From assembly GCA_963931925.1 (NCBI GenBank), contig OZ007570.1, positions 52,672,467 through 52,736,466 of the forward strand: a stretch of 64,000 bases of DNA, given 5' to 3'. Under the pieces are notes generated by a model. The model ran no database searches. It was not told the origin of the DNA and saw only the letters and a list, made by a program, of their open reading frames with translations. Positions 46,061-57,200 of this stretch are shown piece after piece. The position numbers and the translations under genes are program-made. Source of the DNA: Onchidella celtica (taxonomy: Eukaryota; Mollusca; Gastropoda; Systellommatophora; Onchidiidae). Numbering within the stretch: position 1 is the first letter of the stretch; each line of letters begins with the position of its first letter.

Positions 46061-46470
46061 CGCTGTGGCTATTCTTACGGCAGCCTACCAACTGTTAGTC
46101 CATTGTCAGATTGATATGTAACGACGCGAGGGTCTAGTCAGTTTGTATCATCGAGGCCGTAGGCCGATGTTCGTCTGGGCAGTAGTCAGATTGACATATC
46201 AGGGTGAGCCGCCGGGGTAGCTATGTATTGTTTTCACTCGTTAACTCTAAGAAGGACTTCCGAATGCATTCTATAGTCCGAGTGAAAACAATACATAGCT
46301 ACCCCGGCGGCTCACCCTGATATGTCAGTCTGACTACTGCCCAGAAGAACATCGGCCTACGGCCTCGATGATACAAACTGACTAGACCCTCACGTCGTTA
46401 CATATCAATCTGACAATGGACTAATATAGCCTAGGTAAGTTGGTAGGCTGCCGTAAGAATAGCCACAGCG
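46061..46470. mobile_element. Hairpin MITE with 9-bp target duplication
   Basis: The left arm 46061-46240 and right arm 46279-46470 are near-perfect inverted repeats around a 38-bp loop. The ends are CGCTGTGGCT and AGCCACAGCG. It is flanked by TTAAATTTT on both sides (46052-46060 and 46471-46479). A 9-bp duplication with long inverted arms is typical of Mutator-like elements. No coding capacity. Confidence 0.85.
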
Positions 46471-46479
46471 TTAAATTTT

Positions 46480-48806
46480 CCTTACAAGTACGAACTACGA
46501 TCAATCAGATGCATCATGTAGTAAATAAAATAGCCTAATTAGAAGTGTTATTGCATTAGTGCACTAGGGGCAGTCAGCAGGTCGATGCAGTCAATTTGTT
46601 TTTCCATACAGTTGACTAAACCATGTTTTGTGACGTTCTTTATCAAGACATCACAACATGACATAAAATAAAGAATATATATGACTGCTATAAGCTTGTG
46701 TTTTGCCTTAGATTTATAACTTTCCTAAATTTTGTGTCCCCACAACTTCCATCTTGAGTTCAAAGGTAAATGTGTGACCCAACAGTTTTCTCCACTTAGT
46801 GGTCTGGTGTAAGCTCACAGAATTGCTCTGGACACTCTACTTTGGGTGGATTTTCATTGAAAATATGTTTTCTGGGGATTATGAGCGTGATTATGCACAT
46901 ATGGCACTGACATGCATTCATCTGACACCTTGCATGAGGTGCAGTCACTGGTAATTGCACTGTGACATCAGTGTTGTTTGCATCAACTGGGATCACTAGC
47001 AGCATTATTATTTATTAATATGATTACATCATGTACATTCAAAACAAGAGTTCAAAAGAGGCACTGCATGCCTGTTAATACTAATAATAGTAAACAAATG
47101 AATTTAATGAGAAACAAAGAATAATATTGTGGTAAAATCCAAACACATAGGCTATATTTTAAGGCATTTTGCAACTTGATCAAAGAATAGTCTAGTCTAG
47201 TTATTGTAGTACCACTTAAATTCAGTGACTTAAATTGTATGAGAACAGTTCTCCCTGCTTTTAAAGCAGGAAAGAAAGAAGGCAGAGAAGAAACAGAAGG
47301 TACAGGAGCAGAGGAAAAGAAAGGGAAGGTAGAAAGAACTTAAGAAGAAGTGTGGTGTGGTGATGAAGAGCAGCTCACTAAAATAAGGCAAAATACCAGC
47401 ATTAGGATGAGAAAGAGTGGGAAGACAAAGAATTAGAAAAGAGGAGAATGGGAAGGTTGATTATCAGATCTATTTTGATATTGATCGCACAGATTAACTG
47501 AGAGAGAATTTTAAGTGTTCACTGACAAGCCCAAAGTTCAGCGGTTAAAATGAGCCAGTCAGAAGCTCACTGGACTTTGTTTACTTCTGGGCATTTACCG
47601 TATCCTGCCTCATGACCGCACCTAGTGCATTGACCATACTATTAACGTCACTTTTGTTTTTGGCCATACAGTAGACTAACGGCTGGCTAAGTATGATCCT
47701 AAATATTTTAGGCCTAAACTTCTATTATAATTATAATGTCTAATAAATATCTGTGTTTACAAAGAAAATTTTTAATTTGTTGAGAAACTATGGAGCTGTA
47801 GTTCTAGATCTAGTCCAACCAAAAGCCAGCCCTTCAAGAATCTTGTCACAAAACACTGTGATTTGTAGGTGGTGGGTCTCAAACTGTTTTAAAAATTAAA
47901 ATAATTTTAATTAATTTATAAACAGTAGTCTCAAAGTAAGATTGAATTGATTTAATGAGAATGTCTGTGGTTTTGAAACCTAGACTGAAAATGAAAGAAA
48001 ATGCTACCCGAATATTGAATTCGCCTTCTGATATTTATCACCACGTAGTTTTTAATCAGTCTTGCCATGCCTGATTTGTTGACTGATATGTCCAGAATGT
48101 TCATATATACATCCATAATGTTCAGAGCACAGTGGCATCTAGGCCTATATACTGGGCAGTAGGAACAATGCCTGCTCAATGATTAGTTTGTTGAGGAAAA
48201 ACAAGGCCTCAAACTCTGATTTATGTATAAGATGTAAATTTTGCGCATTATATGTTAAATATATATCATACATGATGATTTGATTTTGAACCAAGGCTTC
48301 AACTGAAAAATGCACACTTTCACAGATCATGCAGTCAGGACTGCATAATGCATCTGTCATGAGTTTGCTGTGCTTAGTTAGACAGATTTGTAATTGTACA
48401 CATGTAATTGTAAAAATGCTCTGCAGTGATTGTCCAAATATATATATTAAGTCTTGATGCCTATAATTCTTTTTTTGCAAAATGAGTCATATGAACCAAA
48501 TTCTCTACAATAAAACTGCAAAAATATTCAATTTTAATCCTTCTTATTATTAACATCATCAAATCATTATCATGTAATGATGTATCACACATTGATAAAA
48601 TAATGTTAAATTTTATGCATTTTGAGTTAATGTGCCCTAGCACTTGTAACTCCATAAAACTTGTATTCCGGAGGATACATTTATATTTGGAATTTGCAAA
48701 AGTGCAAAATTCATCTAGATCTAGTAGATCAAGATAAATAAAATGAATTCATTTCATTTTGACAGCATTATAAATGAAAATGACTGGAAATCACATTTTA
48801 CTTTTA
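46480..48806. other. Non-coding DNA
   Basis: A purine-rich stretch of about 200 bp lies at 47260-47460 (AGAAAG, AGGAAA words). I see no gene. Confidence 0.4.
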
Positions 48807-48811
48807 GGGAT

Positions 48812-49210
48812 TGTTATGTGGTGATAACAAACAAAGAGAAGTCAGTTGTAGCCGGGAAGATAAGCAACTTTATTCTGGTAATATTTACAGGTCATTAGTT
48901 ATATACAGTATCGCAGTAGATGTACATAATAATGCATAGAGTAATGAGGGTCACCAAATATCAATAAAGATAAAGTCATTCACACACTTTCATACTTTAG
49001 AATAGGTGACCTAATGTATTACCAACTCACTGAGAGTAATGCAACATGAAAAGTAATGTAAGTAAAGTGGTGGTGTTAATTAATCACACAACGCATAAGA
49101 GGTAAATTATTTCCCTTACTACGTAATTAAGTGTAGGTCTAACCAAGGGCAGTAACTAAGTAAATTACATGTATGCATAATTTCCCTTGATTATATATGG
49201 ATATATAACA
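48812..49210 (-). repeat. 3' LTR of Mag-type element
   Basis: It begins TGTTATGTGG and ends ATATATAACA as read on the plus strand, 399 bp. Confidence 0.95.
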
Positions 49211-49220
49211 CCTCCCTTCT
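49211..49220 (-). promoter_or_regulatory. Polypurine tract
   Basis: The minus strand reads AGAAGGGAGG directly before the 3' LTR, the usual place for plus-strand DNA priming. Confidence 0.8.
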
Positions 49221-49296
49221 AGCCTGAAGTACATATGGTGAAGGCTAAAACTAAAATTCATGCTACATAAACATGATAAAGTCGCGTCTTGTCGAG

Positions 49297-49512
49297 ATCG
49301 GTCCTTGCCACCCCATGTCAGAATGGTGTGGTAGGTCTCGGTCTCGTCCGCTCCTATCCACCCTATGCCAGGATAGTGTGGTAGGTTTACGGACACGTCA
49401 GTCCTGGAGTGCGGTCCTTGCCACCCCATGCCAGGATGATGTGGTAGGTTTCCGTACTCTGTCATAGGTTCAGTCCTTGCCACCCCATGTCAGAATGGTG
49501 CGGTAGGTTTCT
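49297..49512 (-). repeat. Four tandem repeats in the element's 3' UTR
   Basis: Units of about 52-61 bp with the core CCTTGCCACCCCATG-CAG-ATG-TGTGGTAGGT begin near 49301, 49352, 49413 and 49472, between the gag-pol stop and the 3' LTR. Confidence 0.85.
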
Positions 49513-49529
49513 GAACCTTTACAAACAAA

Positions 49530-52500
49530 TCAGTCTCTATGTCTCTGTCGTCGAGGACGTAGCTGATCTGTATGCCGGCGGCAAATTGGTCCATCTGGTA
49601 GAATCTTGACTTCAAACAGGCTGTGGCCAATGGTTGCCGTCACCTGTGCAGATTTCCATTTGTCCTTACGCCCCCCTTTGAAAGACAAAGCGAAGCAGGG
49701 ATCACCAACGTTGAACTTCGGTTGACGGTCGGCAGATTTGACTATAGCTTTCTGTCGTCTGCGTTGTCTTCGACGGGCTGGTGGAACATCTGGAGTCTGG
49801 TCGACGGCATCGGGCGGACTGGCATGTCGTTCTCTCGCGGGAAGGATGACATCAAGCTTGGTCCTGATTTGACGGCCATTCAGTAGTTGACTGGGACTGG
49901 ATCCACATGGTAGAGGTGTACGTCTGTACAGCATCAGGAATTCCTGGATGGCGTCAATTGGAGGAAGACTTGACTTCTTTAGAGACTGCTTGAAACTCTG
50001 GACGAGTCTCTCAGCTGCACCATTTGTGGCTGGGTGGTACGGAGCTCCTTGTAGATGTTGGATGCCTCTTTCCTTGCACCAAGCCTTGAACTCCTCTGAT
50101 GAGAAACACTGGGCGTTGTCAGTCACAATGGTGTGCGGATAACCAAAATGTGCGAAGTCCTCGTCCAGTTTGCGGGTCGTCGCCTTGGTGGTGATGGAAG
50201 TCATCAGGTGCACACATGGGTACTTGGACAGGGCATCCACCATGACTAACCAATTGTGTCCTTTGAAGTTGACAGCATGGTCGACATGGACTCTGCTCCA
50301 AGGTTCTTCAGGAATTGTCCAAGGGTGCGTCTGCTTGGCAGGAAGCTTCTGGTGTTCGTTACAGGCTAGGCAGCTGCGGGAGACGTCTGTGATGTCTGCA
50401 TCAATGCCGGGCCAGTAAACTGCTGTTCTTGCCAACTGTTTCATTCGCTGCATCCCAAAATGTCCAAGGTGAATAATCTCTAGGATCTGAGGCTGCAGGC
50501 TTTGTGGGATGATGAGTCTGGATCCATAAAAGAGACAACCAGTTGACTGTGACAAGGAGTCTCGTATGGAGTAGAAAGGCTTTACCGTACTTGGAATATC
50601 GTACGGCCATCCGTCTTGTAAGAAGGTCTTCACTGTTGACAGTAGCGCATCTTCAGACGTTGCCTTGATAACAGCTTTTGAGTCCGTTGGGGCGACTTGC
50701 TTGCTGATCATCTTGATGGTGCAGATAGTGTTTGCATCTGCACCTGATTCCTGCTGGTCAAACATCTTGTCCGGGCCGGCTGGAAGTCGACTGAGAGCGT
50801 CGGCATTGCCATGTTGAGCTGTCTTCCGGAACTCGATCCTGTAATGATACTGGCTCAGGGTAAGAGCCCATCTTGCCAGTCTGTTTGCTGCCAGTGCTGG
50901 AGTTGCTTTTGTTGGCCCAAACAAAGCAATTAGCGGCTTGTGGTCCGTCACCAGGATGAACTTACGGCCATACAGAAACTGATGAAACTTGTTTAGGCCG
51001 AAGATGATGGCTAGGGCTTCTCTCTGGATCTGGCTGTATTTGCGCTGTGTTCCAGTGAGGGTCTTGGACGCATTGCTGATGGGTCTTTCGCTGCCATCTG
51101 GGTATCGGTGAAACAGGACTGCTCCAATCCCAACTTGAGAAGCATCGCAGGATATGCCCACTTCTAGAGATGGATCAAAGTGGGCCAGCACAGTGTCAGA
51201 CATCAACATCTTCTTGACGTCCTGGAAACAAGCTTCTTCTTCAGTTCCCCAGTGCCACGGAACGTCCTTCTGAGTGAGTCTGTAGAGAGGCTCCAATGTT
51301 GTTGATACATTCGGCAGGAACTTATTGTAGAATTGGACTTGGCCCAGGAAAGAACGAAGGCTTGAGACGTCTGTAGGTGCTGGCATCCTTGTGACTGCGT
51401 CTGCTTTTGGCCCCTTTGCTATGCCATCTTTGGATAAGTAGTGTCCCAGATACTCGACATACGGTTGTGCAAGGGAACACTTATCCTTTCTGCAGCGGAG
51501 TCCCTTATCCTGGAGTCGTTGTAGTAATCCTCTTAGGTTGCTAAGGTGTTGCTCTGCTGTGTCGCCACTCACCAGGATGTCATCCATGTAGGCTGCCACT
51601 CCAGGTAGATCTTGCGTCAGCTGGTCCATTATTTCTTGGAAGTAGCCTGGGGCTGACGTGATTCCAAATGGGAGACGCTTCTGGAGAAGAACACCTCTAT
51701 GTGTGCTGAGGGCCAATTTCTTCTGGGATTCTGGGCCAAGGCATATTTGATTATAGGCATCGGCAAGGTCGATCTTGGTGAAACCATGTCCTTTTCCCAA
51801 CTTGCGCATCAGGTCCTCAGGTAATGGCATTGGATGGCGGTGTGGCTCCAGTTGTGGGTTGACCGTGACAGAATAATCTCCACACACTCGTATCTTCTGC
51901 TCGCTGCCTGGGTTGGTCTTCTTCTTGATGGGGACAACTGGAGTGCCATAGGGGTTAAATTGAACTGGTTCCCAGATCCCTTGGTTGATGCCGGCTTGGA
52001 TCGCTGCGTCCAGGTCCTCTTGGATGGCAATAGGGACTGGTCTGGGTCTGTGAAACACTGGCTTGGCATCGGACTTGAAGTTGATCTCCAATTCAAAATC
52101 TTTCAGTGTTCCCAGTTCTTGCTTGAAGATATCAGGATATTCCGCACACAAGTTTCGACAGGACGTCTGCAGGACTGCATCCGGTTTCAAATCGTCGAAA
52201 ACTTTGTGTAGGAGATTGTCCACTGAGATTCCCAATCGCTTTGTGGTTGCTCTTCCAAGCAGGTTAAAGTCCATCTGTGTCACGACGAATTTCTGTATAC
52301 AAGTTGTCTTGGCATGCGATGTATGTAGAAATATTTCGCTCGTCACTGGTAGTTTCTGACCTGAGGCACACTTGTACTGGCATTTCACAGTGGTGAGTTT
52401 AGGGGACTTCAAACTGCGCCATGTCTTGGTTGAAATGAAGTTGTCCCTAGAACCAGTGTCGATTTCAAACTGGACAGGCTGGTTGTTGACGCAGCATGTC

Positions 52501-53498
52501 TCGGTGATTGGTCCCGCTGTATTCCAACGGACAGTTTGTATCCTCTTGATCGGACGTTGTTGACTTTTCTTCTTCCGACAAGCTGACTCTATGTGCCCTT
52601 TTATGTTACAGAAATGGCACACGGCGTTAGCGAACCTGCACTCATTTCGGCTGTGCTGTCCTTCGCATCTGCTGCAAACAGTCTTCTTCGTTGTCGGTTT
52701 GCTTGACTTTTTAAACATTGATGGATAGCCCTGGACTTGAGTTTGCTGTTGAGGGTTTTGCTTGCATTTTCTTCTCTGATTGAGCTTGAAGACTTCGCCG
52801 TCACTGGTACCGGATGTTTCTTTGGCCACCTTTGACGCCTCCTCGACCTCTGCCGCCACCTCTACTGCCTTGCTGAAGGTCAGTTCGTCATCTTTAATCT
52901 TGAACAGTGCCTTTATGACAGCTTCATTTTTAATGGAGCAGACAAATCGTGTACGCATGGCCTCGTCAAGTGGGTCTTGGATTGATGCGAAGTCGCAAGT
53001 CGCTGCCTCTTGACGAATGCGAGCAGCCAGTTGGTGCACACTTTCTGCAGTCTTTCTGTCAGTGTAGGTCCAAAATTTAAATCTTTCCCGCACAACGAAA
53101 CGTTTGGGGTCGAAATGTTCCCCCATCCAGGTCTTGATAGTTTCAATGGTTATTTCGTTGACGTCTATCGGCGGGGTCTGTTGAGAAGCTTGGTTTTTTA
53201 GCATCTTGTAGACCTCACTGTTCTGGTTGGTCAGAAAAATGTCAACCTTTTTTGCTTCTGGTATGGAGTTTGCCTTTGTGAAGGTGGTAAACCTTGCCCA
53301 GTAATCTGACCACAGTTCTATTGTTGAATCAAATGCTTCGAACTTGGTGTTGGTGACTGGCTTGTTCATAGCCAAAGACATCAGTGCTTCCATCTGCTGT
53401 CGCTGCAGTTCCATCTGTTCTCGTTGCTGTTCCATCTGATTACGCAGCAAAGTGATGAGGTCTTCTTGTGACGTTTCTGCAGCTGGAGTCTTCGGCAT
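49530..53498 (-). CDS. Gag-Pol polyprotein of Ty3/Mag-type retrotransposon
   Basis: One uninterrupted frame of 1322 codons. Gag begins with a Gln-rich coiled segment (about 20-40). Two zinc knuckles follow, at about 275-287 (CxxCx3Hx4C) and about 294-307 (CxxCx4Hx4C). Protease has DTGS near 348. RT has a YMDD motif at 637-640. RNase H has CDAS near 784 and TDHKP near 851. Integrase has its HHCC zinc region at about 1010-1046 and acidic residues in HVDH (about 1073), TDNAQ (about 1127) and GAAERL (about 1163). All catalytic signatures are present. Fusion of gag and pol in one frame means no frameshift is needed for Pol. Confidence 0.96.
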   Translation of the reverse strand: MPKTPAAETSQEDLITLLRNQMEQQREQMELQRQQMEALMSLAMNKPVTNTKFEAFDSTIELWSDYWARFTTFTKANSIPEAKKVDIFLTNQNSEVYKMLKNQASQQTPPIDVNEITIETIKTWMGEHFDPKRFVVRERFKFWTYTDRKTAESVHQLAARIRQEAATCDFASIQDPLDEAMRTRFVCSIKNEAVIKALFKIKDDELTFSKAVEVAAEVEEASKVAKETSGTSDGEVFKLNQRRKCKQNPQQQTQVQGYPSMFKKSSKPTTKKTVCSRCEGQHSRNECRFANAVCHFCNIKGHIESACRKKKSQQRPIKRIQTVRWNTAGPITETCCVNNQPVQFEIDTGSRDNFISTKTWRSLKSPKLTTVKCQYKCASGQKLPVTSEIFLHTSHAKTTCIQKFVVTQMDFNLLGRATTKRLGISVDNLLHKVFDDLKPDAVLQTSCRNLCAEYPDIFKQELGTLKDFELEINFKSDAKPVFHRPRPVPIAIQEDLDAAIQAGINQGIWEPVQFNPYGTPVVPIKKKTNPGSEQKIRVCGDYSVTVNPQLEPHRHPMPLPEDLMRKLGKGHGFTKIDLADAYNQICLGPESQKKLALSTHRGVLLQKRLPFGITSAPGYFQEIMDQLTQDLPGVAAYMDDILVSGDTAEQHLSNLRGLLQRLQDKGLRCRKDKCSLAQPYVEYLGHYLSKDGIAKGPKADAVTRMPAPTDVSSLRSFLGQVQFYNKFLPNVSTTLEPLYRLTQKDVPWHWGTEEEACFQDVKKMLMSDTVLAHFDPSLEVGISCDASQVGIGAVLFHRYPDGSERPISNASKTLTGTQRKYSQIQREALAIIFGLNKFHQFLYGRKFILVTDHKPLIALFGPTKATPALAANRLARWALTLSQYHYRIEFRKTAQHGNADALSRLPAGPDKMFDQQESGADANTICTIKMISKQVAPTDSKAVIKATSEDALLSTVKTFLQDGWPYDIPSTVKPFYSIRDSLSQSTGCLFYGSRLIIPQSLQPQILEIIHLGHFGMQRMKQLARTAVYWPGIDADITDVSRSCLACNEHQKLPAKQTHPWTIPEEPWSRVHVDHAVNFKGHNWLVMVDALSKYPCVHLMTSITTKATTRKLDEDFAHFGYPHTIVTDNAQCFSSEEFKAWCKERGIQHLQGAPYHPATNGAAERLVQSFKQSLKKSSLPPIDAIQEFLMLYRRTPLPCGSSPSQLLNGRQIRTKLDVILPARERHASPPDAVDQTPDVPPARRRQRRRQKAIVKSADRQPKFNVGDPCFALSFKGGRKDKWKSAQVTATIGHSLFEVKILPDGPICRRHTDQLRPRRQRHRD

Positions 53499-53806
53499 CT
53501 TGAGGCACGGCTGGGCTACTTGGCACAGCTGACTGGCGGTTTACAATTCGAGATAGCTAAGAGCGAGCTACTCGGTGTTTTAGAGCTAGCCGAGACGTTG
53601 CTTGGCTCTATGTACAGCTTCAGGTCCGCTACTTGGATCCGGGTGGTTGGTCCGTGAGCTGGCTTGGGTACTGAAGCTGCTTGGCTTGCTGCTGGTCTGA
53701 TTCCGCAGGCTTGTATTGGCTTCCTTCCGCTTGTAAGGCTTGGCTGGCTTGGGTTCTTGTAGTACTAGTAGGCTTCAGAACTTGAGTGACATCAGAACTT
53801 GCGAAG
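53499..53806 (-). other. Untranslated leader of Mag-type element
   Basis: About 310 bp between the primer site and the gag start codon, with many short GGCTTGG and GCTTGGC words. It may hold packaging signals, which cannot be seen by eye. Confidence 0.6.
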
Positions 53807-53824
53807 ATCCCATCCTCGTCGCCA
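53807..53824 (-). promoter_or_regulatory. Primer binding site, tRNA-Ser(GCT)-like
   Basis: The minus strand reads TGGCGACGAGGATGGGAT three bases inside the 5' LTR. From memory this complements the 3' end of animal tRNA-Ser (GCT) including CCA over 18 bases. Mag elements are known to use tRNA-Ser. Confidence 0.8.
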
Positions 53825-53827
53825 ATT

Positions 53828-54226
53828 TGTTATGTGGTGATAACAAACAAAGAGAAGTCAGTTGTAGCCGGGAAGATAAGCAACTTTATTCTGGTAATAT
53901 TTACAGGTCATTAGTTATATACAGTATCGCAGTAGATGTACATAATAATGCATAGAGTAATGAGGGTCACCAAATATCAATAAAGATAAAGTCATTCACA
54001 CACTTTCATACTTTAGAATAGGTGACCTAATGTGTTACCAACTCACTGAGAGTAATGCAACATGAAAAGTAATGTAAGTAAAGTGGTGGTGTTAATTAAT
54101 CACACAACGCATAAGAGGTAAATTATTTCCCTTACTACGTAATTAAGTGTAGGTCTAACCAAGGGCAGTAACTAAGTAAATTACATGTATGCATAATTTC
54201 CCTTGATTATATATGGATATATAACA
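53828..54226 (-). repeat. 5' LTR of Mag-type element
   Basis: It is identical to the 3' LTR except for one base (54034). It contains the element's promoter for minus-strand transcription. Confidence 0.95.
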
Positions 54227-54231
54227 GGGAT

Positions 54232-57200
54232 AATAATAATATCATATTATAATATCAAAGATGAATGAATGGTAGGCAGATGTGTACACCATTGGGGAGT
54301 TAATATTTCTGCACAGCACCGTTCTTTCAAAGTGGCGAATTCCTTTGATCTTTTCTTGGTTTTCAATTGAATAGGCACCAAACTTGTAGTGTGTTTACAG
54401 TATAGTGTGTTCCAACATGATCTGTCACTTCTCGTTTCCCTGTAGTTGATCTAAATTCCTAAATATTGTAACCATCTGTGGTGAATTGCAGTGGCGTAGC
54501 ATCACGTTACGGACTTGAGGTTTGCTTTACTGTTTTTTACACGTAATGCATTTATTGTTCCTTTCCTGTAAGATAAAGCTACTACAGATTTATTACTTAT
54601 CAATTGAAAACAGCCTTCTAGTTATGCTAAACGGTAACATTCTATGAAAGATTTGTAAAGTAGCTTGGCTTTCCAATCTGTATTAATAATTAAGTTGTGA
54701 GAAATCATCGAGATATGACCATCCTTTCCCCTCTTGAGTCCCTGTCATTGCAAGAGCATGGCCTTGTGGGTACAATGATCAGGCTGCGGACTTGGGACAA
54801 CCTTAGGCCCATTAGAAAGGTTAGCCCTTGTTGATTTTTTTGTTTTATTTCAGAACAGGCAAGCACTTTTCGATGCTTTTTAATGTTTTATCATCTCAGT
54901 CGCTCTCTGAGTCGGATGTCTCCATTGGATTGATGACGGTATTTGGTTGAATAAAATGAAGGCCCTCATTTTGCCAGTATTCTTCTTCCAACCGCGATAC
55001 ATGGTCCTCTCACTTGGGGAAAACTTCTGCAGCAACTCTTTTTAATGCTGCATGAGTTAGATTTTGGATGTCTGACAGTTTGAAGGTCTTGTTCTCCAAT
55101 GTTCCGCATCCTACTGATTTTGATGTTTAAATCCACGATGAAAGGAATTCTGAAATTGAAAGAGCTCTGACAACGCCCCTGACTCTGTTTTGGCCTACCA
55201 GTGAACAATCACGAGAGTTTGTTTTTAAACTCACTTTAAAAAATCCCGTGCTGTACCACATTTTAGTGGACTCAAAACCATGTGTTAAATTATTACAGTA
55301 AACCACCTAAATGTTTACCCTTGTCGGTGCTCTCTTTATTTATATACCGTAAATAAACAAACTCGAAAACTACTTGAATAATTCGGGGGCAAAAATCTGG
55401 GTTAGGGGCATCACAAATCTAAGATTTCACGCCAAATTACATTCAAATATCATCGACGGTTGCAACGCTACGAGCAGTTTTCTGTGATCATGCCTCGGTG
55501 AACGGACTACACAGTCACTGAAACCATTACAACATTATCACAGTGAACTCTAAAGCAGGCCTGCCTCAAGTGAATAGTTTTGCTGTCAATTAAGTCAGTA
55601 TTTCATATGGTTAGGTGACTTTTCATATTGCGGGATCACATTGTATTTCAGCCAACTTGGATCGGCCAAGGGAAGAATCATTTTTGTACGAAAACATGAG
55701 AATTTATTGACAACAAACCCAAAATTTTTTTTGTTAATTTGTGATGTAAAAAAAACAAAAAAACCACCGAACAACATCGTAGGAGAGGCAGAGGAATGTT
55801 TATGGGCATATGTGTGCGCATTCCTGAGGAAATTTGTCTGAAAACATTTGCGTCTCTGATAAGTGTGAAATATATCAGTAAATGCCTTCGAGTCGTCACG
55901 TTTGTGTCTTAAGTACACAATCCACATTCGATTTTATGATCACAGTTTAGGCTCCATGATTTCAGTCAATAAAACGACTACGGATCAAGGCATGTTCCTT
56001 GTAGACCGCGCCACCCATACGATTCTGGGGCTTTGAAAAATAAAATCCTTAGAACACCACTCCTTTTTGAAGATCACATGATCTGCAGAGCGGACCGAAT
56101 GGGAATTACAACCTCTATCATTAATCTGTCTTCGAAAGGGGGGGGGGGGGGGAGAAGAAACAACCGCCGGGGGAGGGGGGCGCGTAAGCAAGATAAGACT
56201 AGTTGAAAAGCACCCAACATATAATATAGATTTTACGTTCACATCATCACTGCCCTATGCTAATGGCATAGGACATGATTGACACTTTTGAGATAATGAG
56301 AAAAAAACTGTTTCTTTTCTTGTCATTTGGTGACTTTTGCCGTTGTGATTCTATTGGATTATGTCATTTTCCTATTGGCGCATTTCTTCTTCTATAATAT
56401 TAGCTGATAGCTCTCATGCTCGGGAATGCAATGAAACGCCATTTGCCTTCAAAATCTGACATATCATGCCATTATCGTAGAGCAGTGAAGATATGCAGTG
56501 TACATGTATATATTATGAACGCTTTCAGCTTAATTTCAAAACCAGGAGAAAGCATCGGCTACAAGTGGTAAACAACCAAAACAAAAAAAACACAAAAGAA
56601 ACGAGATAGGAATGATGAAAGAGCGTGCGTTTTGTCACGAGGTACAAATTCTTGCTACGGTGTTGCTGCACCGAAGATCCACCACTTCAGTGCACAGGTG
56701 CAAGCATCTTTTCAGCATAATGCAAGCCTACAGTATCGGGACTGAAAAGTTATGCTGCTTCTAGTCACACTGTTGTACATGTACAAGGTAATTAGCACAC
56801 TGGTTACACAGGTGCAAACTAAGCGCGGTCATGTGCCTTCATGGAGACCTGCAAACTAGTCCATGCTGGCGTTTCGTTGATTTTTTTCACCCTGCACCCT
56901 ATGTTAGAGCACCACATAGGAGTTCGGCCAGTGTGCGGAATGAAAGTCGCCTCCTTCTAATGTTACCAGAGAGCCTAACAATATCCCTGATGTTACTTTC
57001 CTCCTTTGGCCCACTCCCTCTCCTTCTCGTCCTTTCTCTTACATTATTTTGCTACCCCTCACCATAACACCAGGCTTCTCCAGCCTCCCCTTTCCTGTTT
57101 TGCTCGCATTCTCAGGTAAATGTTAGTGTGTACACAAGGTGTTGGCTTGCTATGTTCATGTCAACTCCAAACACATACACCATTCCCGAAACCTTTTTTC

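Larger units (their letters stand above)
48812..54226 (-). mobile_element. Full-length Ty3/Mag-type LTR retrotransposon
   Basis: Two 399-bp LTRs (48812-49210 and 53828-54226) differ at one base only (49018 A, 54034 G). A 5-bp duplication GGGAT flanks the element (48807-48811 and 54227-54231). On the minus strand the order is LTR, primer site, leader, one gag-pol frame, 3' UTR repeats, purine tract, LTR. Single-frame gag-pol and a tRNA-Ser primer site fit the Mag lineage. There is no envelope frame. The near-identical LTRs and open frame suggest a very recent insertion. Confidence 0.95.

Noticed and set aside
49297-49512. CRISPR-like array
   Set aside because: The units are adjacent tandem repeats inside a retrotransposon 3' UTR in a eukaryotic genome, with no unique spacers.
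53740-53955. Plus-strand frame crossing the 5' LTR
   Set aside because: It runs antisense through the primer site and LTR and has no similarity to any protein.
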